Origin: Paraburkholderia bonniea | Lineage (GTDB): Bacteria; Pseudomonadota; Gammaproteobacteria; Burkholderiales; Burkholderiaceae | NCBI RefSeq assembly: GCF_009455625.1 | Contig: NZ_QPEQ01000001.1 | Location: 372,001 to 436,000, forward strand | Length of the DNA: 64,000 nucleotides | Direction of reading: 5' to 3' | Shown: piece by piece, positions 44,219 to 52,638 of the stretch | Numbering within the stretch: position 1 is the first letter of the stretch | Layout: each line of letters opens with the position of its first letter | Translations under genes and position numbers: made by a program | Notes under the pieces: generated by a model | Told to the model about the DNA's origin: nothing | Databases searched by the model: none | The model's input: the letters and a program-made list of their open reading frames with translations, nothing else

Positions 44219-45994
44219 CTATCGCGCGCCTGTTACAGGCCTGCCGCCGTTGCTGATCCAGCGCACCAGTTCGCTAAAGAGCGCCATAGTGGGCATCGCG
44301 GATAGGTCTATGGCGAGGCAGTGGCGATAGAAACGGCTAAGGTCCAGTCCGATGCCGAGACCTAGCACGTCGACTTTTCGCGCGGTTTCGTGGCGTGCAA
44401 TCACGGCGCGCAAATGCTGCTCGAGATAGCCGGGAGCGTTGGCGAGGTCGGTGGCGCGATCCATCGGGCTACCGTCCGAAATCACGATCATGATGCGTCT
44501 GCGTTCGGGGCGCGCCAGCAAGCGCAGGCAGGCCCAGTCGATGGCTTCGCCGTCTACCCCTTCGCGGAACAGATCAGCCTTGAAGAGCGTGGCAATTCCG
44601 TTACGCGCTCGCCGCCACCGCGTAGAGGCTTCCTTGAACACCATGTGCGAGCGTTCACTGAGCCGTCCGGGGCGAGCGGGACTTCCGCGTGCCAGCCAGT
44701 CCAGCCGGGCGCGCCCGCCGTTCCAGGCACCGGTGGTGAAGCCCAGCACTTCGGTTGTCACGCCCGCGTGCTCCAGCGCCCGCACGAGGACATCGACCAT
44801 TACGGCCACCGCTTCAATATGCGTGCGCATCGAGCCCGAGCAGTCGAGCAGGAAACTGATGGTGCAATCGGCTTGCAGCGTGTTTCGGCTGAGCAGAAAC
44901 AGACGCTTTTCCGCCGGAGAACTGATGAGCTGGGCGAGGCGTCTGCCATCGAGCTGGCCGTGCTCTTCGCCAAACGACCAGCCATCGCGTTGCGGCAGCG
45001 CCAACGCAAGCCGTAACGCGTGGGATAGGCGAGGGAGGTTGAGGTGTTGCGTGGCGAGGTGTTCATCAAGCCGCTGCCGATACTCGGCAAGCATCACCGG
45101 GCGGATGAGCAAGTGCGGATGAAGCTCGCGGTCGTAGCGCGTGGTGAAAACCCGATAGCCCGTAGCGGAGGATGTCTTCCCGGCGTGCTTTACGTCATCA
45201 CCATCGCCATCGCTAGCGGCGATCAGCGGTGTGTTGATATCGGCGTTCTCGAAGTCTTCGCCGTCGAACCATAGCGATAACGCGGTGAGGGTGGCCTCAT
45301 CGGCGTTGCCCGTGGTGTGGTGGCCGGGTTTTTCCTGAGCGCGCGCTGCGTGGATCATGGCGCTCACGAGGCGTGCCATCTCCAGCGCATGGAGCGCGAA
45401 GGCGCTTTGCTCCGCTCGATGCCGCCGCAATCCCACCAGCGACGCGCCCAGCGTTGGCGTGATCGCTGCGCGTGTGGCCTCGATTAGCCCGTCGTTTTCT
45501 TCAAGCACCGGCCAGCCAGAAAGATGCGACCACGAAATTTGCGCGACGGTATAGAGCAGATTGCCGAGATGGCTTTCAGCCTGACCCGAGCGATAAAACC
45601 TGCGCGACCACGCTTCGAACTGATGCCGCAGATTGTCAGCCAGCCCTGGCATGCCTTGCGGCGTCAGACTTTCGCAACGCAATTGCTCCAGCAGTTCGAA
45701 CACCAGGCGTTCGACTGGATCAGCCGGGCATAACCGGGCGTGGAGGTTCGCAGCGGAATGCATGAGGCGTAGCGCTGCGCCGTCGGTCACGCCGCGCAGT
45801 GTCTCAAGACGGCTGCTCTGGGTGTCGTGGCGCAGATGTGGCGCATGGAACGGCAGCGGGCGCAGGTCGCGGCACAGGCGGCCATCACGGTACTCAAGCG
45901 CGGCATCACCCGTGAGCGCGCGGACCGTCGCAGCACACAGGTTCTCGCGTCGTTCGCGGCGGCGCACCGCTTGCCGGTCCGTTGCCGGGGCCAT
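44219..45994 (-). CDS. cobT: CobT-like VWA-domain protein
   Basis: 591 aa. Residues about 1-330 match the CobT N-terminal region; an acidic stretch lies near 243-270. The C-terminal von Willebrand A domain has the MIDAS motif LLDCSGSM (384-388 DCSGS) and ISDGSPMD (506-). CobT partners CobS and CobN in aerobic cobalt insertion into hydrogenobyrinate a,c-diamide. No cobN or other cobalamin gene occurs here, and the pair is controlled from the sulfonate promoter. A duplicated CobST pair acting as an AAA+/VWA metal-insertion or remodelling machine is the more cautious reading. ATG overlaps the cobS stop (TAATG). Confidence 0.75.
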   Translation of the reverse strand: MAPATDRQAVRRRERRENLCAATVRALTGDAALEYRDGRLCRDLRPLPFHAPHLRHDTQSSRLETLRGVTDGAALRLMHSAANLHARLCPADPVERLVFELLEQLRCESLTPQGMPGLADNLRHQFEAWSRRFYRSGQAESHLGNLLYTVAQISWSHLSGWPVLEENDGLIEATRAAITPTLGASLVGLRRHRAEQSAFALHALEMARLVSAMIHAARAQEKPGHHTTGNADEATLTALSLWFDGEDFENADINTPLIAASDGDGDDVKHAGKTSSATGYRVFTTRYDRELHPHLLIRPVMLAEYRQRLDEHLATQHLNLPRLSHALRLALALPQRDGWSFGEEHGQLDGRRLAQLISSPAEKRLFLLSRNTLQADCTISFLLDCSGSMRTHIEAVAVMVDVLVRALEHAGVTTEVLGFTTGAWNGGRARLDWLARGSPARPGRLSERSHMVFKEASTRWRRARNGIATLFKADLFREGVDGEAIDWACLRLLARPERRRIMIVISDGSPMDRATDLANAPGYLEQHLRAVIARHETARKVDVLGLGIGLDLSRFYRHCLAIDLSAMPTMALFSELVRWISNGGRPVTGAR

Positions 45995-46983
45995 TAGCGA
46001 GACTCCGTTTCCAGGTTTTTTTCTCCGGCAATTTCGTCCAGCTCAGTGCCGAAGCAGCGCTGGAAATACTCCGCGATAACCGGCCGCTCAGCTTCATCGC
46101 ACTTGTTGAGGAAGCTCAGACGGAACGCGCGCGCGGGATCATGAAAAATCCGGCAGTTCTCTGCCCAGTCGATCACCGTGCGAGGCGACATGAGCGTCGA
46201 TAGGTCGCCAGTCATAAAGCCTTTGCGCGTGAGTTCGGCCACGCTCACCATCGCTTCGAGCAACGCGCGGCCTGCGTGATCGGCGAGTTCCGGCACGCGT
46301 GCGAGCACGATCGCCATTTCTTCCGTTCGTGGCAGGTAATTGAGCGTAGCGACGACGTTCCAGCGATCCATCTGCGCGTGATTCAACAACTGGGTGCCGT
46401 GATACAGGCCGTTCAGGTTGCCGAGCCCGACGGTATTGGTCGTCGAGAACATACGGAAATACGGATGTGGGCGCAGCACGCGGTTTTGGTCGAGCAGGGT
46501 AAATCTGCCGTCGCGCTCCAAAAGGCGTTGAAGCACGAACATCACGTCTGGACGCCCCGCGTCGTATTCATCAAAGATCAGCGCGACCGGCCGCTGTAAA
46601 GCCCACGGCACGATGCCCTCCTGGAACTCGGTCACCTGCATGCCGTCGCGCACCACGACAGCATCTTTTCCAACCAGGTCGAGACGGCTGATATGTCCAT
46701 CGAGATTGATGCGCACGCATGGCCAGTTGAGCCGGGCCGCGACTTGTTCGAGGTGGGTCGATTTGCCCGTGCCATGCAGCCCTTGCAGCATGACGCGGCG
46801 ATTGTGGGCAAAGCCCGCGAGGATAGCGATGGTCACTTCCTGATTGAAGCGGTAAGCCTCGTCGATTTCCGGAACATGGTCGTCAGGTTCGCTGAAGGCC
46901 GGGACCATCAGCGCGGAATCAATGCCGAACAACGCGCGCACGGAAACCAGTTTGTCCGGCTTGGTCATGACGTTCTCGCTCAC
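45994..46983 (-). CDS. cobS: CobS-like AAA+ ATPase (MoxR group)
   Basis: 329 aa. Walker A GLHGTGKST (68-76), Walker B VALIFDEYD (133-141), sensor region FRMFSTTNTVGLGNLNGLYHGTQLLNHAQMDRW, and the CobS-like end FRLSFLNKCDEAERPVIAEYFQRCFGTEL. The N-terminal SVRALFGIDSALMVPAF is also CobS-like. It should form a hexamer that works with the adjacent CobT-like protein. It is the first gene leftward from promoter copy R and diverges from xsc. Its client is unknown; a molybdo- or PLP enzyme of the cluster or an undetected metalloenzyme are guesses. Confidence 0.78.
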   Translation of the reverse strand: MSENVMTKPDKLVSVRALFGIDSALMVPAFSEPDDHVPEIDEAYRFNQEVTIAILAGFAHNRRVMLQGLHGTGKSTHLEQVAARLNWPCVRINLDGHISRLDLVGKDAVVVRDGMQVTEFQEGIVPWALQRPVALIFDEYDAGRPDVMFVLQRLLERDGRFTLLDQNRVLRPHPYFRMFSTTNTVGLGNLNGLYHGTQLLNHAQMDRWNVVATLNYLPRTEEMAIVLARVPELADHAGRALLEAMVSVAELTRKGFMTGDLSTLMSPRTVIDWAENCRIFHDPARAFRLSFLNKCDEAERPVIAEYFQRCFGTELDEIAGEKNLETESR

Positions 46984-47064
46984 TTTTTCTCCTTCCTGAC
47001 GGTTCGTGCACGAGATGCGGCACGCGGTTCGGCACGATCAGTCATGGTAATAAGTTTATTTTTT

Positions 47065-47081
47065 GGAAACAAATCATTCCG
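47065..47081. promoter_or_regulatory. Secondary operator-like site R2 toward cobS
   Basis: GGAAACAAATCATTCCG: one good half-site (ATTCCG) and one altered (GGAAAC), the same form as L2 when reversed. It lies between promoter copy R and the cobS start. Confidence 0.6.
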
Positions 47082-47145
47082 TTTAATGGAATTAAGTATT
47101 GACTGTGCCGGGATCTTAACCTAAGTTTCTCTGTGATTCGTTTTT

Positions 47146-47162
47146 CGGAACTATTTGTTCCG
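47146..47162. promoter_or_regulatory. Palindromic operator R1 in front of xsc
   Basis: CGGAACTATTTGTTCCG, perfect 6-bp half-sites. An outer dyad TCTCTGTG (47128-47135) / CACGGAGA (47173-47180) matches at seven of eight positions and shares the same centre (47154). The outer arms differ in sequence from those of L1 yet remain complementary, which argues that the symmetry is selected. Confidence 0.88.
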
Positions 47163-47185
47163 TTTTTAAACGCACGGAGAGCCCC

Positions 47186-49009
47186 ATGAGCGAGCAAGAT
47201 CCCGCACCCAGCCGTACCACTGTCCCAACCGGCGCACAGGCCATGACCCCGTCGGAAGCCTTCGTCGAAACCCTCGTCGCCAACGGCGTCACCGATATGT
47301 TCGGCATCATGGGCTCAGCCTTCATGGATGCGATGGACATCTTCGCGCCCGCTGGCATTCGCCTGATTCCGGTGGTCCACGAGCAGGGTGCGGGCCACAT
47401 GGCCGACGGCTATGCACGTGTCTCTGGCCGCCATGGCGTGGTTATCGGGCAGAACGGGCCGGGCATCAGCAATTGCGTTACCGCTATTGCCGCCGCTTAC
47501 TGGGCCCACAGCCCGGTGGTGATCGTCACCCCCGAGGCTGGCACCATGGGCATCGGCCTCGGCGGCTTCCAGGAAGCGCATCAGTTGCCGATGTTCCAGG
47601 AGTTCACCAAATACCAGGGCCACGTCACGCATCCCGCGCGCATGGCCGAATTCACCGGCCGCTGCTTTGACCGCGCGATGGCCGAGATGGGCCCCACTCA
47701 GCTCAATATCCCGCGCGATTATTTCTACGGCCAGATCAAGGCCACGATTCCCCAGCCACAAAAACTCGATCGCGGCCCCGGGGGAGAGAAAAGCCTGAAC
47801 GCCGCCGCCGATCTGATCGCGCAGGCTCGCTTCCCCGTCATCATTTCTGGCGGCGGTGTGGTGATGGCCGATGCCATCGAGCAGTGTCAGGCCCTTGCCG
47901 AACGCCTGGGCGCACCGGTGGTTAACAGCTATCTGCACAACGATTCGTTTCCGGCGAGCCACCCGTTGTGGTGCGGCCCGCTTGGCTATCAAGGTTCCAA
48001 GGCGGCGATGAAACTGCTGGCGCAGGCCGATGTTGTGATCGCGCTCGGCTCGCGTCTCGGGCCTTTCGGCACCCTGCCACAGCACGGCATGGATTACTGG
48101 CCCAAAGACGCGAAGATCATCCAGATTGATGCCGATCACAAGATGCTCGGACTGGTGAAAACCATTTCGGTGGGAATCTGCGGCGATGCCAAGGCGGCTG
48201 CCATCGCGCTCAGCCAGCGTCTCGCTGGCCGCACAGTGGCCTGCGATGCCAGCCGCGACGAACGCGCGCGCCTGATTGCGGCAGAGAAGGCGGCTTGGGA
48301 GAAGGAGCTCGACGCGTGGACCCACGAGCGCGACGCCTATAGCCTGGACATGATCGAGGAGCAAAAACACGAGCGCCTCCCAGGTGGTGGACAGTATCTT
48401 CATCCACGCCAGGTGCTGCGTGAGCTCGAAAAGGCCATGCCTGACGATGTGATGGTCTCCACCGACATCGGCAATATCAACTCGGTCGCTAACAGCTACT
48501 TGCGCTTTAACCGGCCTCGCAGCTTCTTTGCTGCGATGAGCTGGGGCAACTGTGGCTACGCGTTTCCGACCATCATTGGCGCGAAGGTCGCCGCACCCGA
48601 GCGCCCTGCGGTGTCGTATGCCGGTGATGGAGCCTGGGGCATGAGCTTGATGGAAACCATGACCTGCGTGCGCCACGACATCCCGGTGACCGCCGTCGTG
48701 TTCCATAACCGCCAATGGGGCGCGGAGAAGAAAAACCAGGTTGATTTCTATAACCGCCGCTTCGTCGCCGGTGAGCTCGATAACCAGAGTTTTGCCGCGA
48801 TTGCGCAGGCCATGGGGGCCGAGGGGATTGTGGTTGACCGTCTTGAGGACGTTGGGCCCGCACTTAAGCGCGCCATCGACTTGCAGATGAATCACCGTAA
48901 AACCACCATCATCGAAATCATGTGCACCCGCGAACTCGGTGATCCTTTCCGCCGCGATGCGCTCGCCAAGCCCATCCGTCTGCTCGATAAATACAAAGAC
49001 TTTGTGTGA
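47186..49009 (+). CDS. xsc: Sulfoacetaldehyde acetyltransferase
   Basis: 607 aa, ATG with GGAGAG upstream. It is a thiamine diphosphate enzyme of the acetolactate synthase superfamily: N-terminal pyrimidine domain with HEQGAGHMADGYARVSG (catalytic Glu), and C-terminal PP domain with YAGDGAWGMSLMETMTCVRHDIPVTAVVFHNRQWGAEKKNQVDFYNRRF. The AEKKNQ-DFY segment and the overall length are characteristic of Xsc rather than acetolactate synthase. It converts sulfoacetaldehyde and phosphate to acetyl phosphate and sulfite in the cytoplasm. It stands alone on its transcript, from the R promoter to a hairpin at 49034. Confidence 0.95.
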   Translation: MSEQDPAPSRTTVPTGAQAMTPSEAFVETLVANGVTDMFGIMGSAFMDAMDIFAPAGIRLIPVVHEQGAGHMADGYARVSGRHGVVIGQNGPGISNCVTAIAAAYWAHSPVVIVTPEAGTMGIGLGGFQEAHQLPMFQEFTKYQGHVTHPARMAEFTGRCFDRAMAEMGPTQLNIPRDYFYGQIKATIPQPQKLDRGPGGEKSLNAAADLIAQARFPVIISGGGVVMADAIEQCQALAERLGAPVVNSYLHNDSFPASHPLWCGPLGYQGSKAAMKLLAQADVVIALGSRLGPFGTLPQHGMDYWPKDAKIIQIDADHKMLGLVKTISVGICGDAKAAAIALSQRLAGRTVACDASRDERARLIAAEKAAWEKELDAWTHERDAYSLDMIEEQKHERLPGGGQYLHPRQVLRELEKAMPDDVMVSTDIGNINSVANSYLRFNRPRSFFAAMSWGNCGYAFPTIIGAKVAAPERPAVSYAGDGAWGMSLMETMTCVRHDIPVTAVVFHNRQWGAEKKNQVDFYNRRFVAGELDNQSFAAIAQAMGAEGIVVDRLEDVGPALKRAIDLQMNHRKTTIIEIMCTRELGDPFRRDALAKPIRLLDKYKDFV

Positions 49010-49033
49010 GGGTTTGAGTTAAGCCTTTTGAAC

Positions 49034-49077
49034 GAGGCCCATGCCTTGCCCGCAATGGCGGGTAAGGCATGGGCCTC
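49034..49077 (+). terminator. Strong stem-loop after xsc
   Basis: GAGGCCCATGCCTTGCCCGC pairs with GCGGGTAAGGCATGGGCCTC around a short AATG loop, with a G-T pair. The following TATTGCG is not a T-run, so termination may be factor-assisted, or the hairpin may protect the 3' end. It starts 24 bp past the xsc stop. Confidence 0.65.
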
Positions 49078-49314
49078 TATTGCGCTCTGCAAGCGCGTAA
49101 GCGCTGATGAGCGTGAGCTGCGCATGCGGGTATTCAATCAAGGCTCGAAGCAATCGGCTTATCTGGATGGGCTCGGCGATGAAGGCGCGTGCGTTTTAGT
49201 ACGCTCAGCAGCGCAGCGAGCTGCGCCTCGAAAGTGCGGCTGATGGCCTGATGAAAGTAGTGACGAAAGCCGCCGTGATGCCTGAGTCTGATGCTGCGTG
49301 CCAGCTGCACGGAA
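49078..49314. other. Gap between xsc and iseJ with no convincing gene
   Basis: A minus-strand frame (49346-49134) of 70 codons is open but overlaps the end of iseJ and has no recognisable motif. It may be the remnant of an older gene. I see no clear promoter or repeat. Confidence 0.4.
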
Positions 49315-50937
49315 TCATGCCGCCGGCTCGGTGTCTGCATCGGCAAGAATCATGTCCGAGGCCTTCTCGGCAATCATCACGACCGGCACGTTGGTGTTGC
49401 CCGAGACGAGGGTTGGCATGATCGAGCAATCGATCACCCGCAAGCCACGGGTGCCATACACGCGCAGACGTTCATCGACGACTGCGAGCGGATCGTTTGC
49501 CACGCCCATCTTTGCCGTTCCCGACGGATGAAAGATCGTCTGACCATACTCGCGGCAAAACTGCAGCAACTCGTCGTCGGTTTGAGCGTCCGCGCCTGGC
49601 CTGATTTCACGTTTCATCAAGGCCGCCATCGGTTCGGCTGCAGCGACCCGGCGCGCGAAACGCACGCCTGCGATGGTTGTACGCCGGTCGAGATCGGTAG
49701 AAAGATAGTTCGGCTGTAGTGATGGCGCATCACGCATGTCGGTCGTGCGGAGGCGCAACACTCCGCGCGATTCCGGCCGCAACTGGCAAATCGAATAGGT
49801 GCAGCCCGGAAACGCATGAACCTCGCCGCCAGCGGCATCGGCCGATAGCGTCGAGAAATGGAACTGGACGTCCGGCGTTTTGGCCTCATCGGGCAGCGCG
49901 CGGCAGAACATGCCGCCTTGATTGATACCAACCGCGAGCGGTCCCTCCCGAAACAAAGCCCATTGCAGCCCCATCTGTGCCCGGCCACGCCAGGAGTGCA
50001 GCAAGTTGTTGGTCGAGATCGGCCGTGCCACCTCATAGATCAGGCGCACTTGCAGGTGATCCTGGAGGTTCTCACCGACACCGGGCCGGTCTGCCACGAC
50101 AGGAATGCCGAAGTCTCTGAGCAACTGCGCCGGGCCCACGCCCGAGACTTGCAGCAATTGGGGGGACTGCAGCGCACCGGCGGCCAGCAGCACCTCTTTG
50201 TTGGCGTGGATCTCGGCGGTCTGGCCGTGCTTCAGATAGCGAATCCCGGTGGCCCGGGTTCCTTCGAAGAGGATTTTCGCTGCGAGTGCGCTGGTTTCCA
50301 CATGCAGGTTCGGGCGGCGGCGCGCGGGCTTGAGATAGGCCACGGCGCTCGAACAGCGCCAGCCCTTGCGTGTCGTCAGTTGGTAATAGCCCACGCCTTC
50401 CTGGTCGCCGCTATTGAAATCGTCAACGGTACGCATGCCGATCTTGTTTGCAGCGCTGATGAACGCATCCACGAGTTCATGACGCTGCTTGATCGTCGAG
50501 GCCCAAAGCGGACCTTCCATGCCACGCGTAGCCGAGGCACCTAGTTCATTGTGTTCGAGCCGCCGGAAGTAGTGGAGGCACTCCGGCCAGCTCCAGCCGT
50601 GGTTTCCGAGCGCGCTCCAGTGATCGTAGTCATGTCGCTGGCCACGCACGTAGATCAGCCCATTGATTGAACTGCTGCCACCGAGGGTCCGGCCGCGTGG
50701 CCAGTACAACGCGCGGCCATGCATGTTGGGCTCAGGCTCGGTCTTGAACCTCCAGTTGTAGACCGGATGAAACATCGTCTTGCTATAGCCAATGGGAATG
50801 TGCAGCCACAGATACCGGTCAGTGGGACCGGCTTCGAGAAGACAAACCGAATAGCGGCCATTTGCCGAGAGGCGGTTGGCGAGAACGCAGCCAGCCGATC
50901 CCGCGCCGACGATGATGTAGTCGAAGCTTCGTGCCAT
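49315..50937 (-). CDS. iseJ: GMC-family dehydrogenase, probable isethionate dehydrogenase IseJ
   Basis: 540 aa from ATG 50937, which has GGAGA 8 bp upstream; a second ATG at 50952 lacks an RBS. FAD-binding DYIIVGAGSAGCVLANRL, GMC signatures (WPRGRTLGGSSSINGLIYVRG; GALQSPQLLQVSGVGP), and the active-site pair in HPSGTAKMG (His) and VSGNTNVPVVMIAEKASDMI (Asn). The family oxidises alcohols and includes choline dehydrogenase. In Cupriavidus necator a GMC enzyme next to an IclR regulator oxidises isethionate to sulfoacetaldehyde. Here the same pair lies beside xsc, with the shared operator in between. No betaine aldehyde dehydrogenase is present. Confidence 0.72.
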   Translation of the reverse strand: MARSFDYIIVGAGSAGCVLANRLSANGRYSVCLLEAGPTDRYLWLHIPIGYSKTMFHPVYNWRFKTEPEPNMHGRALYWPRGRTLGGSSSINGLIYVRGQRHDYDHWSALGNHGWSWPECLHYFRRLEHNELGASATRGMEGPLWASTIKQRHELVDAFISAANKIGMRTVDDFNSGDQEGVGYYQLTTRKGWRCSSAVAYLKPARRRPNLHVETSALAAKILFEGTRATGIRYLKHGQTAEIHANKEVLLAAGALQSPQLLQVSGVGPAQLLRDFGIPVVADRPGVGENLQDHLQVRLIYEVARPISTNNLLHSWRGRAQMGLQWALFREGPLAVGINQGGMFCRALPDEAKTPDVQFHFSTLSADAAGGEVHAFPGCTYSICQLRPESRGVLRLRTTDMRDAPSLQPNYLSTDLDRRTTIAGVRFARRVAAAEPMAALMKREIRPGADAQTDDELLQFCREYGQTIFHPSGTAKMGVANDPLAVVDERLRVYGTRGLRVIDCSIMPTLVSGNTNVPVVMIAEKASDMILADADTEPAA

Positions 50938-51185
50938 CAGGAAGGTCTCCATTGCACTGGGTTCTTTGAGCGCCGGCGTGCCTGGCTCATTCGGTGCTCA
51001 TTCGATATTCATTCGACGAATGAGTCGTCTCGCCTGCAGAAAAACCGGGCTACGGCCAAAGCAGCATTCAAGCGCGTATCCAGGCTGCCCCTCAACGGGA
51101 TGACGTCTGCCGGATGCGGTGCCGGTGCAACGCTGCGCGGCCATTCGCCCAAGGCCAATTGCGTCATTGGAGACAGCATTAACTT

Positions 51186-51202
51186 CGGAACATTTCATTC
51201 CG
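51186..51202. promoter_or_regulatory. Palindromic operator between iseJ and the IclR gene
   Basis: CGGAACATTTCATTCCG: one half-site CGGAAC and one ATTCCG around the same 5-bp spacing as the L1 and R1 sites. It is in the divergent region and can control both iseJ and the regulator. No outer dyad is seen here. A further half-site (CCGGAACGG) lies just before the regulator start near 51293. Confidence 0.8.
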
Positions 51203-51306
51203 AAAATATCAAGCTAACTGGTTAAAATACGCCGCTACACCCGGAGGCTGTCCGCTGCGGGCCGCTTCAGTACTACAACTGCCTTCTATTTTCCGGAACG
51301 GTTTCA

Positions 51307-52062
51307 ATGAGCCTTGCTGATACTCCGACGCTGCGCGCGTTCGCGCTGCTAGAACATCTCGTCAATGCGGACGGTCCGGTTTCGCTCGCGGACATCGCTC
51401 AGGACACCGCGTGGCCGAAAGCCTCCCTGCATCGCATGCTCGCGTCACTCGAAGCGGGTGGCCTCGTGATCCGCGAGCCCGGTCAGAAAAATGCCTATGT
51501 GATTGGTCCGCGCCTCGCACAGTTAGGCCTCGGCGTGGTCATGCATTCAGGCGCACGGCGTTTGCGTCACGCGATCCTCTCGCGGCTCGTGGCGGATCTC
51601 GGGGAAACCTGCAACCTCACGATGCTGCATGAAACCGAAGTCATCTATCTAGACCGTATGGAAGCGCCGTGGCCGCTCCGGCTTGATCTCAAGCCTGGCT
51701 CGAAGGTGCCGGTGTATTGCACCGCCAGCGGCAAGTTGCTGCTAGCGACCATGCTCTCGCGCGAGCAGCGCTCGGCCATCGTGCGCGCGCTGCGCATTGA
51801 ACGCTTCACGCCGAATACCATCACCGATCCCGAGATGCTCGAAGCCGAACTCGATCGCACTGCACACAAGCGCATCGGCATCGACAACGAGGAGTTTCTC
51901 GTGGGCATTGCGTGCGTCGCTGTGCCGGTCATGAACCAGGATGGCATCTGCGTCGCCGCGATTGCGGTTCATGCGCCGGTTTCGCGGGCACCGCTTTCGC
52001 GTTCGCTGGAGTTTGTGCCGCGCCTGCAAGAAGCCGCGCGGGAACTGTCCAGTACGTTTTAA
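51307..52062 (+). CDS. IclR-family regulator of the sulfonate cluster (IseR-like)
   Basis: 251 aa. N-terminal winged helix: LRAFALLEHLVNADGPVSLADIAQDTAWPKASLHRMLASLEAGGLVIREPGQKNAYVIG. The C-terminal IclR effector domain includes ETCNLTMLHETEVIYLDRMEAPWPLRLDLKPGSKVPVYCTASGKLLLATM and the conserved ...GIDNEEFLVGIACVAVPV region. Divergent from iseJ with a palindrome between. Known IseR regulators are IclR members next to iseJ. It most likely controls the five operator sites in this window; effector probably a C2 sulfonate or sulfoacetaldehyde (inference). Confidence 0.82.
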   Translation: MSLADTPTLRAFALLEHLVNADGPVSLADIAQDTAWPKASLHRMLASLEAGGLVIREPGQKNAYVIGPRLAQLGLGVVMHSGARRLRHAILSRLVADLGETCNLTMLHETEVIYLDRMEAPWPLRLDLKPGSKVPVYCTASGKLLLATMLSREQRSAIVRALRIERFTPNTITDPEMLEAELDRTAHKRIGIDNEEFLVGIACVAVPVMNQDGICVAAIAVHAPVSRAPLSRSLEFVPRLQEAARELSSTF

Positions 52063-52071
52063 TCCGGGGGC

Positions 52072-52476
52072 TTAGGCCGGTTGTTTCGGGCGCTCCTTGC
52101 GAAAGGCGCGTTTGACCGCGATCAGACCGTCGCGGAACTCGAAGAGATCACAGCCTTCGGCCTCGATGCGCCAGCCTTCCGCATGCGTGCCGGTAAAAAC
52201 CCATTCCGACACACCGCGTTCGCCCGCGACGTAGTGCCGCCCCTGTCCCCAGTGAGCATCGGGAAAGGTTTTAAATACCGCTTCAAAGGCGGCGCGGACG
52301 GCCTGGCGTCCAGTAAAGCGGGTGCCGTGGATTTCGTTGCCACCCGCTGTATCGAACACACAGTCTTCGGTCATAAAGCCCATCAGCGCATTGGCGTCGT
52401 GGCGGTTGAAGGCATGGGAAAAAGCCGCCAGGGTGTCGGCCGTCATCCTGGGCGGTGCGGTAAGCGTGTCGGTCAT
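52072..52476 (-). CDS. SnoaL-like (NTF2 fold) protein
   Basis: 134 aa. ADTLAAFSHAFNRHDANALMGFMTEDCVFDTAGGNEIHGTRFTGRQAVRAAFEAVFKTFPDAHWGQGRHYV is the typical SnoaL-like cone-shaped fold found in isomerases, hydratases and binding proteins. The reaction is not predictable. It converges with the IclR gene (9 bp apart) and is the last gene of a minus-strand group with the MocR regulator, permease and FAD oxidoreductase, so it may assist that pathway. Confidence 0.75.
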   Translation of the reverse strand: MTDTLTAPPRMTADTLAAFSHAFNRHDANALMGFMTEDCVFDTAGGNEIHGTRFTGRQAVRAAFEAVFKTFPDAHWGQGRHYVAGERGVSEWVFTGTHAEGWRIEAEGCDLFEFRDGLIAVKRAFRKERPKQPA

Positions 52477-52638
52477 GGGTGTCTCCTGTCATCCAACGGG
52501 TATTGCCGCAAACCGATGGGTCATGCGGTGCGGCTTCATGGCTACGTTAAATAACTCCCCCGCGCTGCGGTAGTGCCAGATGCGCCGATTCGCTTAGGCC
52601 AGCGTGGTCGTCGTGGTGTGCCTGGCTGGGCCATGGCT

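Larger units (their letters stand above)
47062..47190 (-). repeat. Bidirectional promoter region, inverted copy R
   Basis: This is the inverted partner of 40871-41000 and includes the first codons of xsc. Right output: xsc. Left output: cobS-cobT (and possibly clc). It carries two operator-like sites 81 bp apart, matching copy L in order and spacing. Confidence 0.9.

Noticed and set aside
47315..48895. 526-codon open frame antisense to xsc
   Set aside because: It is a shadow of xsc in GC-rich DNA; composition is His/Arg/Gly rich without any family motif, and xsc is unambiguous on the other strand.
47186..49009. xsc read as acetolactate synthase or oxalyl-CoA decarboxylase
   Set aside because: Length, the AEKKNQVDFYNRRF segment and neighbourhood with pta and sulfonate genes fit sulfoacetaldehyde acetyltransferase better.
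49315..50937. GMC gene read as choline dehydrogenase betA
   Set aside because: No betB, betI or choline transporter nearby; the IclR neighbour and shared operator with xsc fit isethionate dehydrogenase.
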